A stretch of DNA of 64,000 bases from Pseudomonas serboccidentalis (GCF_028830055.1 NZ_CP101655.1:3728453-3792452); one strand, 5' to 3'. Shown: positions 32,963 through 44,274, counted from the stretch's first letter. Made by a program: numbers and translations. Notes: generated by a model not told the origin, from the letters alone.

Positions 32963-33601
32963 TCAGCTGCTCGGAGTTTCCGGATCACGCTTGCGCTTGT
33001 TGCCCATGCGCACGCCGATGTCCATCAGGAACTGGAAGAAACCTTCCTGATCTTCCAGCACATTGCTCCAGAACGGCGAGTGATACAGCGCCACCGCGCC
33101 GTGTACCAGCGCCCAGGACGCGCAGTAGTGGAAGTACGGCGGCACGTCTTCGAGCTTGCCTTCGCTGATCCGGCCCTTGATGAGCAAGGTCAGGCGTTCG
33201 AAGTTCGAGGCACGGATCTTGTGCAGCTCCTCGACCATTTCCGGCACCTGATTGCCTTTAACAACCTTCTCTTCGAGACGGTCGAACAGGCGATAGCGCT
33301 GCGGGTCACGCATGCGGAATTCGAAGTAGGCACGGGACAGCGCTTCCTTGTCCTTGTCGACATCGGCCGAATGCAGCAGCTCGTTCAAATCGCGCTCGTA
33401 ATCGAGCATCAGCCGCAGATAGATCTCGGCCTTGGATTTGAAGTGCTTGTAGATCGTGCCTTTGCCGATACCCACGGCATCAGCAATCATCTCGACGGTG
33501 ACACTGTCTTCACCTTGTTCGAGGAACAGCTTGAGCGCGGTATCGAGAATTTCTTGCTCGCGGCGACGAAACTCACGGACCTTACGAGGTTCTTTGTGCA
33601 T
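32963..33601 (-). CDS. TetR/AcrR-family regulator
   Basis: 212 residues. The DNA-binding domain covers about 10-58 (RRREQEILDTALKLFLEQGEDSVTVEMIADAVGIGKGTIYKHFKSKAEIYLRL). The C-terminal helical domain is not diagnostic of a ligand. By position beside rgsA and tatD it corresponds to the PA2957-type regulator of P. aeruginosa, as I recall. Its target is unknown. Confidence 0.85.
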   Translation of the reverse strand: MHKEPRKVREFRRREQEILDTALKLFLEQGEDSVTVEMIADAVGIGKGTIYKHFKSKAEIYLRLMLDYERDLNELLHSADVDKDKEALSRAYFEFRMRDPQRYRLFDRLEEKVVKGNQVPEMVEELHKIRASNFERLTLLIKGRISEGKLEDVPPYFHYCASWALVHGAVALYHSPFWSNVLEDQEGFFQFLMDIGVRMGNKRKRDPETPSS

Positions 33602-33814
33602 AAGAAAAGGTCTGTAGGGGTCAAAATTCGAAGCCGCGTATTATGCCTAACTTGCACAAAAATGCACGGATCATCCGACCATATCTGTGTTTCTTGTTCA
33701 TTTTGCGAACGCTGGGAGTGTAATGAGAACTCAACTGAAGCGCACGTATTCCAAATTTGTTTAAAAACCCCGACCGCTCAACTGGACTGAACGCCAGACT
33801 GATCAATACTTGAA

Positions 33815-33932
33815 CTGTCGGGCGGCATCTCCCCCAAGTGTCGCGCCGATAAAGGTACCAAGGGACCGCGTGCCTTTGTTTTACTCCTAATGGTCTTAAC
33901 CCGGATTCACCCCCCAGAACCCGGGTTTTTTT
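33815..33932 (+). ncRNA. rgsA: Small RNA RgsA (P16)
   Basis: About 118 bases from a sigma-S-like -10 (CAATACT, 33804-33810) to a strong terminator. It sits between tetR and tatD, as rgsA does in P. aeruginosa. The plus-strand segment 33883-33893, ACTCCTAATGG, is exactly complementary to the acpP ribosome-binding region at 40523-40533. RgsA is an RpoS-dependent, Hfq-binding sRNA reported to repress acpP and fis, with its core near nucleotides 71-77, which agrees with this position. The 5' end is estimated. The rest of the 33602-34070 gap holds only a family A repeat. Confidence 0.75.
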
Positions 33933-33933
33933 T
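33898..33933 (+). terminator. Rho-independent terminator of RgsA
   Basis: AACCCGG - loop rich in C - CCGGGTT followed by eight T in total. It defines the 3' end of the sRNA. Confidence 0.85.
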
Positions 33934-33980
33934 GCCTGCGATTTGACCGGTGCTCGCTGTCCTTTTGCGCACCACACACC

Positions 33981-34068
33981 TGCAGGAGCTGCCACAGGCT
34001 GCGATCCTTTGATTTTGATTCTTAGAAAAACAACATCAAAAGATCACAGCCTGCGGCAGCTCCTACAA
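33981..34068. repeat. REP-like palindromic repeat, family A (copy 4)
   Basis: TGCAGGAGCTGCCACAGGCTGCGATC and inverse arms ending GCAGCTCCTACA. It ends 3 bases from the tatD stop codon. Confidence 0.75.
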
Positions 34069-34070
34069 GG

Positions 34071-34856
34071 TCAGGTTTTTACATGGGCCAACGGGAACAG
34101 ACGCTTGAAGTTTTCCGTGGTCTGCTCGGCAAACCGCTCGTAGTTCTCACCCCGTAGCATCGCCAGGAACTCCGCCACTTCACGCACATATTGCGGCAGG
34201 TTCGGCTTGCCGCGATAAGGGATCGGCGCCAGGTACGGCGAGTCGGTCTCCACCAGCAGCCGGTCGGCCGGCACTTTGCTCGCCACATCGCGCAGGGCGT
34301 CGGCATTGCGGAAGGTGACGATACCCGACAGAGAAATGTAATAACCCATGTCCAGCGCGGCTTTGGCCATGTCCCAGTCTTCGGTGAAGCAATGCAGCAC
34401 ACCGGCCTGGGGCAGCGCAGCCTCGCGCAGCAGTTCAAGGGTGTCGGCGCGGGCGCCACGGGTATGGATGATCACCGGTTTGCCGGTCTGCTGGGCGGCT
34501 TGCAGGTGCAGACGGAACGACGCCTGCTGCAGCTCGGCGGCCTCCGGCTCGTAGTGGTAATCCAGACCGGTTTCACCGATCGCCACCACTTTCGGGTGAT
34601 TGAGCTCGTGCAGCAACCAGTCCAGCGCAGGCGCGGCGCCCGGCTGCACATCCAGCGGATGCACACCGACCGAGCAATCGACGTCGGCATAACGCTCGGC
34701 GAGGGCTTTGACGTCGGCGGCGTTGTCGGCACTGACGCCGATGCACAGGAAGTGCCCTACCCCGCGTTGCCGGGCGGCATCGAGTGCAGCATCCAGCGAG
34801 CCGTCATGGGCGGCGAGGTCAAGGCGATCAAGGTGACAATGAGAATCTACGAGCAT
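34071..34856 (-). CDS. TatD-family metal-dependent hydrolase/DNase
   Basis: 261 residues. The first metal pair is DSHCHLDRLD (about 3-12). IGETGLDYHYEP carries the Glu ligand, and the later His and Asp lie in VIIHTRGA, LHCFTEDW and LVETDSPYLAP. Members are 3'-5' DNases or related phosphoesterases in the cytosol. It ends the pilZ-to-pabC strand group, next to rgsA. Confidence 0.93.
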   Translation of the reverse strand: MLVDSHCHLDRLDLAAHDGSLDAALDAARQRGVGHFLCIGVSADNAADVKALAERYADVDCSVGVHPLDVQPGAAPALDWLLHELNHPKVVAIGETGLDYHYEPEAAELQQASFRLHLQAAQQTGKPVIIHTRGARADTLELLREAALPQAGVLHCFTEDWDMAKAALDMGYYISLSGIVTFRNADALRDVASKVPADRLLVETDSPYLAPIPYRGKPNLPQYVREVAEFLAMLRGENYERFAEQTTENFKRLFPLAHVKT

Positions 34857-34870
34857 AAAAGGACTGCAAC

Positions 34871-35227
34871 TTACATCGTATGAGTGGGACGGTCGGACTT
34901 CAGGGCTCCGACCAGATGGGTTTCGATGCGACTGCGGGCAGTGTTGTCGCCTTCATTGAATTGCACGCCGACACCGGCGGCACGATTGCCCTGCGCGCCT
35001 TTGGGGGTGATCCAGGCGACCTTGCCGGCCACCGGAATCTTCTCCGCCTCGTCCATCAGGTTCAGCAGCATGAACACCTCGTCGCCCAACTTGTAGCTCT
35101 TGTTGGTCGGGATGAACAGGCCGCCGTTCTTGATGAATGGCATATAGGCCGCGTACAGCACCGACTTGTCCTTGATGGTCAGGGACAGGATGCCGTTGCG
35201 CGGCCCCGGGCTCATGGGTTCATTCAT
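34871..35227 (-). CDS. pilZ: Type IV pilus protein PilZ
   Basis: 118 residues from the ATG at 35227, chosen because GGAGGT lies 4 bases upstream; the ATG at 35239 lacks a site. It begins MNEPMSPGPRNGILSLTIKDKSVLYAAYMPF and holds the compact PilZ barrel (GVGVQFNEGD). The RxxxR and D/NxSxxG residues needed to bind c-di-GMP are absent, as in the founding PilZ protein. It promotes pilus assembly through PilB and FimX. Next to holB, as in other Pseudomonas. Confidence 0.92.
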   Translation of the reverse strand: MNEPMSPGPRNGILSLTIKDKSVLYAAYMPFIKNGGLFIPTNKSYKLGDEVFMLLNLMDEAEKIPVAGKVAWITPKGAQGNRAAGVGVQFNEGDNTARSRIETHLVGALKSDRPTHTM

Positions 35228-35284
35228 GTTGACCTCCACTGCTGATGTTCAGAGTCTAGGCGCACACAGTCGTTTCGGGGGCAA

Positions 35285-36902
<1,618 letters not shown>

Positions 36903-36912
36903 TTAATCAAAG

Positions 36913-38103
36913 TCATTGCGCGTTTTGCGGTGCCGACGGCCCAGGCTCGGCAGCAGGTGCCGGGACCGGCGCAGGGTCCTGAGCTGGAACCTGCGGCAGT
37001 GCCTCAGGAGCGGTATCCGGGGATGCTGCGGGGATCGCCTCGTCAGTGACCGGAGCGGCCGGCGCATTCGCCGGGGCCGGGCTGGAGCGGTAATCGGCAC
37101 GGCGCTTGAGCTGGAACTCACGCACCGCACTGTTGTGCGCCTCCAGGTCATCGGAGAACACATGGCTACCGTCGCCACGGGCGACAAAATACAGGCTGTT
37201 GCCTTCTACGGGATTGAGCGCGGCATGAATCGCCTCGCGGCCGACCATGGCAATCGGCGTTGGCGGCAATCCCGGAATCACATAGGTGTTGTACGGCGTC
37301 GGCTCTTTGAGATGCGCGCGGGTCAACTTGCCGGTGTAGCGATCACCCAGGCCGTAGATCACGGTCGGGTCGGTCTGCAACTGCATGCCCAGCGCCATGC
37401 GGCGCACGAACACGCCGGCAATCTGCCCGCGCTCCTGTGGCACGCCGGTTTCCTTCTCCACCAGCGAAGCCATGATCAGCGCCTGATAAGGCTCACTGTA
37501 CGGCGCGTCGGCCGAGCGGTTTTCCCACTCTTTGGCCAGCACCTCATCGAGGCGATCGAAGGCTTTCTTCAGCAACTCGACGTCGGAGACGCCACGCACG
37601 AAGCGGTAGGTATCGGGAAAGAATCGCCCTTCCGGGAACAGTCCGCGATGGCCGATTTTCTCCATCACTTCGCTGTCGCTCAAGCCCTTGAGGGTCTGCT
37701 CGATCTTGTCATCTTTCGCCAGTGCGGCGCGGACCTGATGGAAGTTCCAGCCTTCGACCAGCGTCAGGCTGTACTGCACCACTTCGCCTCGTTTCCACAG
37801 GTCGATCAGACCGTTGACGGTCATGCCCGGCTGCATGCGGTATTCGCCGGTATGGATCGGCGTGCCGGCCAGATTGAAGCGCCAATAGATGCGCAACCAG
37901 AAGGCATCCTTGATAACCCCATCGGTTTCGAGTTCAAGGAAGGTACGGGTAGGCGTCGAGCCTTTCGGCACATCCAGCAGTTCTTCCTGCGTGATGTTCA
38001 GGGGCTGTTCCAGCGCCGAATGAATTTTCCAGGCGCTGGCGCCCATCAGCAGCCCTGCCAGAACCAGTCCGGTTTCCAGCAGCAGCAAGAGTTTACGTCT
38101 CAC
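36913..38103 (-). CDS. mltG: Endolytic murein transglycosylase
   Basis: 396 residues from a GTG. One membrane anchor at about 3-25 is followed by a LysM-like region and the YceG domain. The catalytic Glu lies in ASLVEKETGVPQERGQIAGVFVRRM (about 215-240), and DPTVIYG follows. Residues about 335-396 form a Pro/Ala-rich tail that is longer than in E. coli MltG and likely disordered. MltG cuts nascent peptidoglycan strands at the inner membrane. It lies 3 bases after pabC. Confidence 0.94.
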   Translation of the reverse strand: MRRKLLLLLETGLVLAGLLMGASAWKIHSALEQPLNITQEELLDVPKGSTPTRTFLELETDGVIKDAFWLRIYWRFNLAGTPIHTGEYRMQPGMTVNGLIDLWKRGEVVQYSLTLVEGWNFHQVRAALAKDDKIEQTLKGLSDSEVMEKIGHRGLFPEGRFFPDTYRFVRGVSDVELLKKAFDRLDEVLAKEWENRSADAPYSEPYQALIMASLVEKETGVPQERGQIAGVFVRRMALGMQLQTDPTVIYGLGDRYTGKLTRAHLKEPTPYNTYVIPGLPPTPIAMVGREAIHAALNPVEGNSLYFVARGDGSHVFSDDLEAHNSAVREFQLKRRADYRSSPAPANAPAAPVTDEAIPAASPDTAPEALPQVPAQDPAPVPAPAAEPGPSAPQNAQ

Positions 38104-38106
38104 GAA

Positions 38107-38922
38107 TCAGGCATCCAGTAGCGCGCGGGCAATGGTTTGCAGTTTACGGGTGAGCGGGCCAACCGGCCAGCTCAGTGCAGCGTAGGCACGTACCGGCCAG
38201 ACGCCATACACGCTGTTGCAAATAAAGACTTCATCAGCCCATTGCAGCTGTTCGAGGCTGATGTCGGTGATTTGAGTGGGGATGGCCAATGACTCGGCCT
38301 GAAACAATATTTCGGCACGCATCACACCGGCCACGCCGCAGCGCTTCAGATCCGGGGTGATCAGTACCCCGTCGCGCACCAGGAACACATTGCTGAACAC
38401 GCCTTCGATGACGCGCCCGGCCTGATCGAGCATCAAGCCTTCGGCATGCTCGTTGTCACGCCACTCGGCACGGGCGAGCACTTGCTCCAGACGATTCAGA
38501 TGCTTGAGCCCGGCCAGCAAGGGCTGGATGGACAGTCGTGTGAGGCAGGGAAACAGGCGCACGCCTTGCTCGCCATGCGCCACAGGATACGCCGCCGCAG
38601 GATTGCCTTGCAGAATGCGCCGGCCCTGCGCCGCAGGATCCGGCGCGTAGCCACGTAAACCGTCGCCCCGGGTGAGAATGAGCTTGAGCACACCCTCGCC
38701 CATTGCCGCGGCATACGCCAGCAATTCGCTGCGAACCCGTTCGATGTCGGCCGTGATGGCCAGGCGCGCACAGCCCTCGGCCAAACGCGTCAGATGACGA
38801 TCCAGCAACACGGGCTGGCCGCCGTGCACGGCAATGGTCTCGAACAGACCATCGCCGTAGGCCAGGCCGCGATCTTTCAGCGACAGAGCGTCAGCCGGCT
38901 GACCGTCGACCCAGCTGTCCAT
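38107..38922 (-). CDS. pabC: Aminodeoxychorismate lyase
   Basis: 271 residues. It is a fold-type IV PLP enzyme: DRGLAYGDGLFETIAV near the start, the Schiff-base Lys in GLKHLNRLEQVLARAEW (about 140), and VFLVRDGVLITPDLKRCGVAGVMR. It splits aminodeoxychorismate to 4-aminobenzoate and pyruvate for folate synthesis. Its ATG overlaps the fabF stop by one base. Confidence 0.94.
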   Translation of the reverse strand: MDSWVDGQPADALSLKDRGLAYGDGLFETIAVHGGQPVLLDRHLTRLAEGCARLAITADIERVRSELLAYAAAMGEGVLKLILTRGDGLRGYAPDPAAQGRRILQGNPAAAYPVAHGEQGVRLFPCLTRLSIQPLLAGLKHLNRLEQVLARAEWRDNEHAEGLMLDQAGRVIEGVFSNVFLVRDGVLITPDLKRCGVAGVMRAEILFQAESLAIPTQITDISLEQLQWADEVFICNSVYGVWPVRAYAALSWPVGPLTRKLQTIARALLDA

Positions 38923-40166
38923 CAGCCGGCGAACCGGCGGAACGCCAACGTACCGTTGGTGCCGCCAAACCCGAAGGAGTTGGACAGTACGACGTCGATA
39001 TCCATGTTGCGCGCCGTGTGCGGCACGAAATCGAGATCGCAGCCTTCGTCCGGCTCATCGAGGTTGATGGTCGGCGGTGCCACCTGGCTGTTGATCGCCA
39101 GTACGCTGAAGATCGCCTCGACCGCGCCCGCCGCACCCAACAGGTGGCCGGTCATGGACTTGGTGGAGCTGATCGCCAGGTTGTAGGCGTGATCACCGAA
39201 CACGGTCTTGATCGCGTTGGCTTCGGCGAGGTCACCGGCCGGCGTCGAGGTGCCGTGGGCGTTGATGTACTGCACCTGGTCGATGTTGATTTTCGCATCG
39301 CGCAGGGTATTGGTGATGCAGCGAGCTGCACCGGCGCCATCGGCAGGTGGCGAAGTCATGTGGAACGCATCGCCGCTGGTGCCGAAGCCGATCAACTCGG
39401 CATAGATGGTCGCGCCGCGAGCCTTGGCGTGCTCGAGCTCTTCGAGTACCAGGGCACCGGCACCGTCGGACAGCACGAAGCCATCACGGCCCTTGTCCCA
39501 GGGACGACTGGCGCGGGCTGGCTCGTCGTTGCGGGTCGACAGCGCACGGGACGCGCCGAAGCCGCCCATGCCCAGGCCGCACGCGGCCATTTCAGCACCG
39601 CCGGCGATCATCACGTCGGCTTCGTCGTACATGATGTTGCGTGCCGCCATGCCAATGCAGTGCGTACCGGTGGTACAGGCCGTGGCAATGGCGTAGTTCG
39701 GTCCCTGTGCACCCAGGTGGATGGACAGAAAACCGGAAATCATATTGATGATCGAGCCTGGCACGAAGAATGGCGAGATTCGACGCGGGCCCGTCTCATG
39801 CAGAGTACGGCTGGTTTCTTCGATGTTGGTCAGACCGCCAATCCCCGAACCCATGGCCACGCCAATGCGCTCACGGTTGGCATCGGTGACTTCCAGACCT
39901 GCGTTGCGAACAGCCTGAAAACCCGCCGCCAGACCGTACTGAATGAACAGGTCGAGCTTGCGTGCTTCCTTGACCGACAGGTATTCCTCGACATTGAAGC
40001 CCTTTACCGAGCCGCCAAAACGGGTGGAATAGGCAGAAAGGTCGGTGTGTTCGATCAGACCAATGCCACTTCGGCCAGCCAGAATGCCCTGCCAACTGCT
40101 CGGCACATCCGTGCCCAGTGGCGACAACATACCCATACCGGTGACTACGACGCGTCTACGCGACAC
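38922..40166 (-). CDS. fabF: Beta-ketoacyl-ACP synthase II
   Basis: 414 residues from a GTG ([18 protein letters not shown]) with AAGGAG 6 bases upstream; the longer reading to 40199 lacks a site. The catalytic Cys is in [12 protein letters not shown] (about 165), with His in [11 protein letters not shown] and [14 protein letters not shown]. It extends acyl-ACP in fatty acid synthesis and adjusts the cis-vaccenate level with temperature in related bacteria. A terminator separates it from acpP. Confidence 0.96.
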   Translation of the reverse strand: MSRRRVVVTGMGMLSPLGTDVPSSWQGILAGRSGIGLIEHTDLSAYSTRFGGSVKGFNVEEYLSVKEARKLDLFIQYGLAAGFQAVRNAGLEVTDANRERIGVAMGSGIGGLTNIEETSRTLHETGPRRISPFFVPGSIINMISGFLSIHLGAQGPNYAIATACTTGTHCIGMAARNIMYDEADVMIAGGAEMAACGLGMGGFGASRALSTRNDEPARASRPWDKGRDGFVLSDGAGALVLEELEHAKARGATIYAELIGFGTSGDAFHMTSPPADGAGAARCITNTLRDAKINIDQVQYINAHGTSTPAGDLAEANAIKTVFGDHAYNLAISSTKSMTGHLLGAAGAVEAIFSVLAINSQVAPPTINLDEPDEGCDLDFVPHTARNMDIDVVLSNSFGFGGTNGTLAFRRFAG

Positions 40167-40210
40167 AGCACTCTCCTTTTTCAAATGACGACTTTGCATC
40201 AGGCCTAAAG

Positions 40211-40245
40211 AAAAAACCGCACGCCATGATGGCAGTGCGGTTTTT
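40211..40245. terminator. Terminator between acpP and fabF
   Basis: AAAAAACCGCAC - GCCATGATGGC - AGTGCGGTTTTT: an 11-bp stem with poly-A before and poly-T after, so it works in both directions. It gives acpP its own short transcript; some read-through would feed fabF. Confidence 0.85.
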
Positions 40246-40274
40246 CCATGACAGCAGACAACGATTACAAACTA

Positions 40275-40511
40275 TTACGCCTGGTGGCTAGTAACGTAGT
40301 CGATTGCAGCTTGTACAGTAGTGATCTTCTCAGCTTCTTCGTCAGGGATTTCGGTCTCGAATTCCTCTTCCAGAGCCATCACCAGCTCAACGGTGTCAAG
40401 GGAGTCGGCACCCAGGTCTTCAACGAAGGAAGCAGTGTTGACCACTTCTTCTTCTTTAACACCCAGTTGCTCGGCAACGATTTTCTTGACGCGCTCTTCG
40501 ATGGTGCTCAT
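40275..40511 (-). CDS. acpP: Acyl carrier protein
   Basis: 78 residues, acidic, with the 4'-phosphopantetheine Ser in [18 protein letters not shown] (Ser about 37). It carries acyl chains through fatty acid synthesis. The mRNA leader contains AGGAGT followed by GAAAACAAGG before the ATG. Most of that stretch can pair with RgsA from 33 kb, so translation should be open to repression by the sRNA. Confidence 0.98.
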   Translation of the reverse strand: MSTIEERVKKIVAEQLGVKEEEVVNTASFVEDLGADSLDTVELVMALEEEFETEIPDEEAEKITTVQAAIDYVTSHQA

Positions 40512-40563
40512 ACCTTGTTTTCACTCCTAATGGACAAATTCAGGCAGCTGGCCGGTGGGTAAG

Positions 40564-40591
40564 TGTATAGAAAGACTTTTCAGCTTTTCAA
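40564..40591 (-). promoter_or_regulatory. acpP promoter
   Basis: TTGAAA (40591-40586), 16-base spacer, TATACA (40569-40564). It would start an RNA near 40557 with about 45 bases of leader before acpP, ending at the 40211 terminator. Confidence 0.6.
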
Positions 40592-40707
40592 CTGAAAGCT
40601 TCACTCCTCGAACCCTGCGACCCTCTGCCTATAAATAGATTGCAGCTTTATAACGGATTTTAGACAGCTCGTATGACATTTTTTTGAAGCAATCCGTCAC
40701 ATTTTAC

Positions 40708-41448
40708 TTACATGTACATCCCACCGTTCACCGGGATTGTAGCCCCAGTGACGTATGCCGCACCGTCGGATGCAAGAAAAGCGACCACGGAGGCGATCTC
40801 TTGAGCTTGTCCCAGACGACCCAGCGGAATCTGCGTCTGCAAGGCTTCACGCTGTGCTTCAGGCAGTTCGCGGGTCATATCGGTGTCGATGAACCCTGGG
40901 GTTACCGAGTTGACCGTAATCGAACGCGAACCGACTTCACGCGCCATCGCACGGCTGAAACCTTCCAGACCGGCCTTGGCGGCTGCATAGTTTACTTGGC
41001 CTGCGTTGCCCATGGCACCCACCACCGAGCCAATACTGATAATTCGACCCCAGCGCGCCTTGGTCATGCCACGCAAAACGCCCTTGGACAGGCGATACAG
41101 ACTGTTCAGGTTGGTATCGATCACGTCGTACCATTCATCGTCTTTCATGCGCATCATCAGGTTATCGCGGGTGATACCGGCATTATTGACCAGGATCGCC
41201 GGTGCACCGAACTGCTCCTGAATGCTCGCCAGCACTGCGCTGACCGATTCGTCGCTGGTAACGTTCAGTTCCAGACCAGTACCCTGAATCCCGTGCTCTT
41301 TCAGCGTAGCGGCAATTGCCTCGGCGCCTTTGGCGGAAGTCGCGGTGCCGATAACGATGGCGCCCTGACGACCCAGCTCCAGGGCGATAGCCTGGCCGAT
41401 GCCACGGCTTGCACCGGTGACCAGTGCAACTTTACCTTGCAGACTCAT
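40708..41448 (-). CDS. fabG: 3-oxoacyl-ACP reductase
   Basis: 246 residues from the ATG at 41448. Cofactor motif VTGASRGIGQAIALELG (about 10-26), then NNAGITRDNLM, Ser in ISIGSVVGAMGN, Tyr-Lys in YAAAKAGLEGF, and SVTPGFIDTDMT. It reduces 3-oxoacyl-ACP with NADPH. It lies between fabD (16 bases) and acpP. Confidence 0.97.
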   Translation of the reverse strand: MSLQGKVALVTGASRGIGQAIALELGRQGAIVIGTATSAKGAEAIAATLKEHGIQGTGLELNVTSDESVSAVLASIQEQFGAPAILVNNAGITRDNLMMRMKDDEWYDVIDTNLNSLYRLSKGVLRGMTKARWGRIISIGSVVGAMGNAGQVNYAAAKAGLEGFSRAMAREVGSRSITVNSVTPGFIDTDMTRELPEAQREALQTQIPLGRLGQAQEIASVVAFLASDGAAYVTGATIPVNGGMYM

Positions 41449-41464
41449 GCAAGTTTCTCCTGAT

Positions 41465-42403
41465 TCAGGCCAGCGCTGCACGGGCGGCAGCGAAAGCGTC
41501 TGGGGTATTGAGGTTGGAAGTCGAAACGCCTTCGGCGCAACGTTTGTTCAGACCGGCCAGCACCTTGCCCGGGCCGCATTCGACCAGACTGGTCGCGCCT
41601 TTGGCAGCGAGGGTCTGGACCGATTCAACCCAGCGAACTGGCTTGTACAGTTGTTCGAGCAGATCACGCTTGAGGGTTTCCAGATCGGCCGGCACTTGCG
41701 CGCTGACGTTCTGTACCACCGGGATCTGCGGCGCCTGCCAGTTGATGGCGGCGATGGATTCGGCAAAGCGCTCGGCAGCCGGACGCATCAGCTCGCAGTG
41801 CGACGGCACGCTCACCGGCAACGGCATGGCGCGCTTGGCACCACGGGCCTTGCAGCCTTCGATGGCGCGCTCGACGGCAGCCTTGGCACCGGCAATGACC
41901 ACCTGACCTGGCGAGTTGAAGTTGACGGCGCTGACCACTTCGCCCTGCGCCGCTTCAGCACAGGCTGCCAGCACATCAGCGTCTTCCAGACCGAGGATTG
42001 CAGCCATGCCGCCCTGCCCGGCCGGAACAGCTTCCTGCATCAGCTGCCCACGGCGCTCGACGAGCTTCACCGCGTCAGCCAGGCTCAGACTGCCAGCAGC
42101 AACCAGTGCGCTGTATTCACCCAGGCTGTGACCGGCAACGAATGCCGGACGCGCGCCGCCTTCAGCCAGCCACAGACGCCACAGGGCGATCGAAGCGGTC
42201 AGAATGGCCGGTTGAGTCTTGTCGGTTTGATTGAGCAGCTCTTCCGGACCCTGCTGGGTCAGTGCCCACAGGTCGTAGCCCAGAGCCGCGGAGGCTTCTT
42301 TGAATGTTTCGAGGATCAGCGGATGTTCCGCGCCCAGCTCGGCCAGCATGCCGAGGGACTGCGAACCCTGTCCTGGAAAGACGAATGCGAGGGAAGCAGA
42401 CAT
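41465..42403 (-). CDS. fabD: Malonyl-CoA:ACP transacylase
   Basis: 312 residues from the ATG at 42403 (MSASLAFVFPGQGSQ). The nucleophile is in GHSLGEYSALVAAG (Ser about 92), the arginine and histidine sites in SVPSHCELMRPAAERF, and VVQNVSAQ follows. It loads malonyl groups onto AcpP. Upstream lies plsX with a 123-base gap that contains no gene. Confidence 0.97.
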   Translation of the reverse strand: MSASLAFVFPGQGSQSLGMLAELGAEHPLILETFKEASAALGYDLWALTQQGPEELLNQTDKTQPAILTASIALWRLWLAEGGARPAFVAGHSLGEYSALVAAGSLSLADAVKLVERRGQLMQEAVPAGQGGMAAILGLEDADVLAACAEAAQGEVVSAVNFNSPGQVVIAGAKAAVERAIEGCKARGAKRAMPLPVSVPSHCELMRPAAERFAESIAAINWQAPQIPVVQNVSAQVPADLETLKRDLLEQLYKPVRWVESVQTLAAKGATSLVECGPGKVLAGLNKRCAEGVSTSNLNTPDAFAAARAALA

Positions 42404-42526
42404 GTAACAAGCCCCTAATGATCTTGTCGTCGAAAAATGACGCCCCACCAGGGGACGCAAGAAACTGACAGTTGGATGGCCCTTTGAACCGGGCGGTCAC
42501 ATTTAAGCATTGTCCGACGAAAACGC

Positions 42527-43537
42527 CTAAGACAACAAATCCTCCAGACGACCGTGGAGACGCTCGGGCAGATTCTCCTGAATCTCGATCAGCGCGCGCT
42601 GAATCGCACTCTGAAAGCCCTGAACCCCGGCCGAACCGTGACTTTTCACGACAATACCCTGCAAACCGAGAAAGCTTGCGCCGTTATGTCGCGCCGGCGC
42701 CAGATCAGCCTGCAAACGCTTCATCAATGGCAACGCCAACGCCCCCACAGCACGGGACGCAAGGTTTTTCTTGAACAAGGCCTCGATGCGCGCCGCGATC
42801 ATCGTCGCCAGACCTTCGCTGGACTTGAGCAGGATATTGCCGACAAAACCGTCACACACCACCACGTCCGCTTCGCCGCGATACAGACCATCGCCTTCGA
42901 CGAAGCCGATGTAGTTGATACCGCGCGCCGCCTGCAGCAAGGTCGCCGCCAGCTTGACCTGCTGATTACCCTTGATGTCTTCGGTGCCGATATTGAGCAA
43001 CGCCACCCGTGGCCGGGCGATGCCCAGCGTCTGTGCGGCCACCGACCCCATCACCGCGAACTGCAACAGATGCTCGGCACTGCAATCGACGTTGGCGCCC
43101 AGGTCGAGCAACTGGCAATAGCCCTTCTGCGTCGGGATCGCCGCCACCATTGCCGGCCGATCAATGCCCGGCAACGTCTTGAGCACGAATCGCGACAGCG
43201 CCATCAGCGCACCGGTATTGCCGGCACTGACACAGGCCTGGGCCTTGCCGTCACGCACCAGCTCAAGGGCGACACGCATCGACGAATCCGGCTTGCCACG
43301 CAAGGCCTGGGTCGGCTTTTCGTCCATGGTGATGACTTCAGACGCCGGGACAATCGTCAGGCGCGCACGATCGGCAGCCGATTGGCCGTTGATCAATTCT
43401 TCAAGAAGGGAGGGTTGACCGACGAGGGTCAGGTGCAGCGAGGGCGTAGCAGAAAGGCAAGCAAGGCTGGCCTGAACAATGCTGCGGGGACCGAAGTCCC
43501 CGCCCATTGCGTCAATCGCGATGACTTGAGCGGACAA
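42527..43537 (-). CDS. plsX: Phosphate acyltransferase PlsX
   Basis: 336 residues. The start is a TTG (sequence reads TTGTCCGCTCAAGTCATC); no ATG or GTG is near the conserved N-terminus [21 protein letters not shown]. Other family stretches are [22 protein letters not shown] and [10 protein letters not shown]. PlsX makes acyl-phosphate from acyl-ACP for phospholipid synthesis. It follows rpmF by 4 bases, the usual plsX-rpmF pairing. Confidence 0.95.
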   Translation of the reverse strand: MSAQVIAIDAMGGDFGPRSIVQASLACLSATPSLHLTLVGQPSLLEELINGQSAADRARLTIVPASEVITMDEKPTQALRGKPDSSMRVALELVRDGKAQACVSAGNTGALMALSRFVLKTLPGIDRPAMVAAIPTQKGYCQLLDLGANVDCSAEHLLQFAVMGSVAAQTLGIARPRVALLNIGTEDIKGNQQVKLAATLLQAARGINYIGFVEGDGLYRGEADVVVCDGFVGNILLKSSEGLATMIAARIEALFKKNLASRAVGALALPLMKRLQADLAPARHNGASFLGLQGIVVKSHGSAGVQGFQSAIQRALIEIQENLPERLHGRLEDLLS

Positions 43538-43541
43538 GTGA

Positions 43542-43724
43542 TTACTCGTCAGCGCCCTTGTCGATCACTTTACGGCCACGGTATACGCCTTCTGGCGATA
43601 CGTGGTGACGCAGGTGAACTTCACCAGTGGTTTTTTCTACAGACAGGGTGCTAGCCTCGAGAGCGTCGTGCGAACGGCGCATGTCACGGGCAGAGCGGGA
43701 TTTTTTGTTCTGCTGAACAGCCAT
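43542..43724 (-). CDS. rpmF: 50S ribosomal protein L32
   Basis: 60 residues: [22 protein letters not shown] start, [18 protein letters not shown] core. The form is the C-minus type without zinc cysteines, as in other gammaproteobacteria. It lies between yceD (13 bases) and plsX. Confidence 0.97.
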
Positions 43725-43737
43725 AATTGATTAACTC

Positions 43738-44265
43738 CTAAACGTTTGGGTCACGCTTTAACTGCGCCAATACACTGAACGGGTTGGACCGCGTTACCTC
43801 GTCCTCGCTCGGTTCGGGTTCATCTGCTCCCGCCGGCTGCTGGCATTCTTCCGGATGATGAGCAGGCACAATGGGCAAGGCGAGCAGAAGCTCCTCCTCG
43901 ATCAGTGACTGCAGATCCAATGGATCTTCGCCCAGTTCCAGCACGTCATAACCTTTCGGTAACGACTGGGTATTCGCACCCTCCTTCACTACAGCGTAAC
44001 TGCATTCGCTGTGGATCGGCAGGGTGACCAGCTCAAGACAACGCTGGCAAACCATTTTGACTTCGGTGTCGATAAAGCTGTGGATCACCACAGATTTACG
44101 TTCATCTCGTTCAAAAACGAATTTGGCCTGCACCGTACCGACATCGTCGGAAAGCGGGTCGCAGAGTCTCTTCAAATCGGCCAGCAGCAGTTCACCTTGA
44201 AGGGTGGTGCCACGGTCAGCCAATTTGCGCGGGTCAACGTGAGGTGGAATCGGGTCATTCAACAT
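43738..44265 (-). CDS. yceD: YceD/DUF177 protein (23S rRNA accumulation)
   Basis: 175 residues, MLNDPIPPHVDPRKLADRGTTLQG. A CQRCLELV CxxC motif near residue 90 and the acidic C-terminus match the YceD family, linked to 23S rRNA accumulation. Only 9 bases separate the -10 hexamer from the ATG and no ribosome-binding site is visible, so the mRNA should be almost leaderless. It heads the transcript into rpmF-plsX-fabD. Confidence 0.9.
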   Translation of the reverse strand: MLNDPIPPHVDPRKLADRGTTLQGELLLADLKRLCDPLSDDVGTVQAKFVFERDERKSVVIHSFIDTEVKMVCQRCLELVTLPIHSECSYAVVKEGANTQSLPKGYDVLELGEDPLDLQSLIEEELLLALPIVPAHHPEECQQPAGADEPEPSEDEVTRSNPFSVLAQLKRDPNV

Positions 44266-44274
44266 AGGCGCAGC

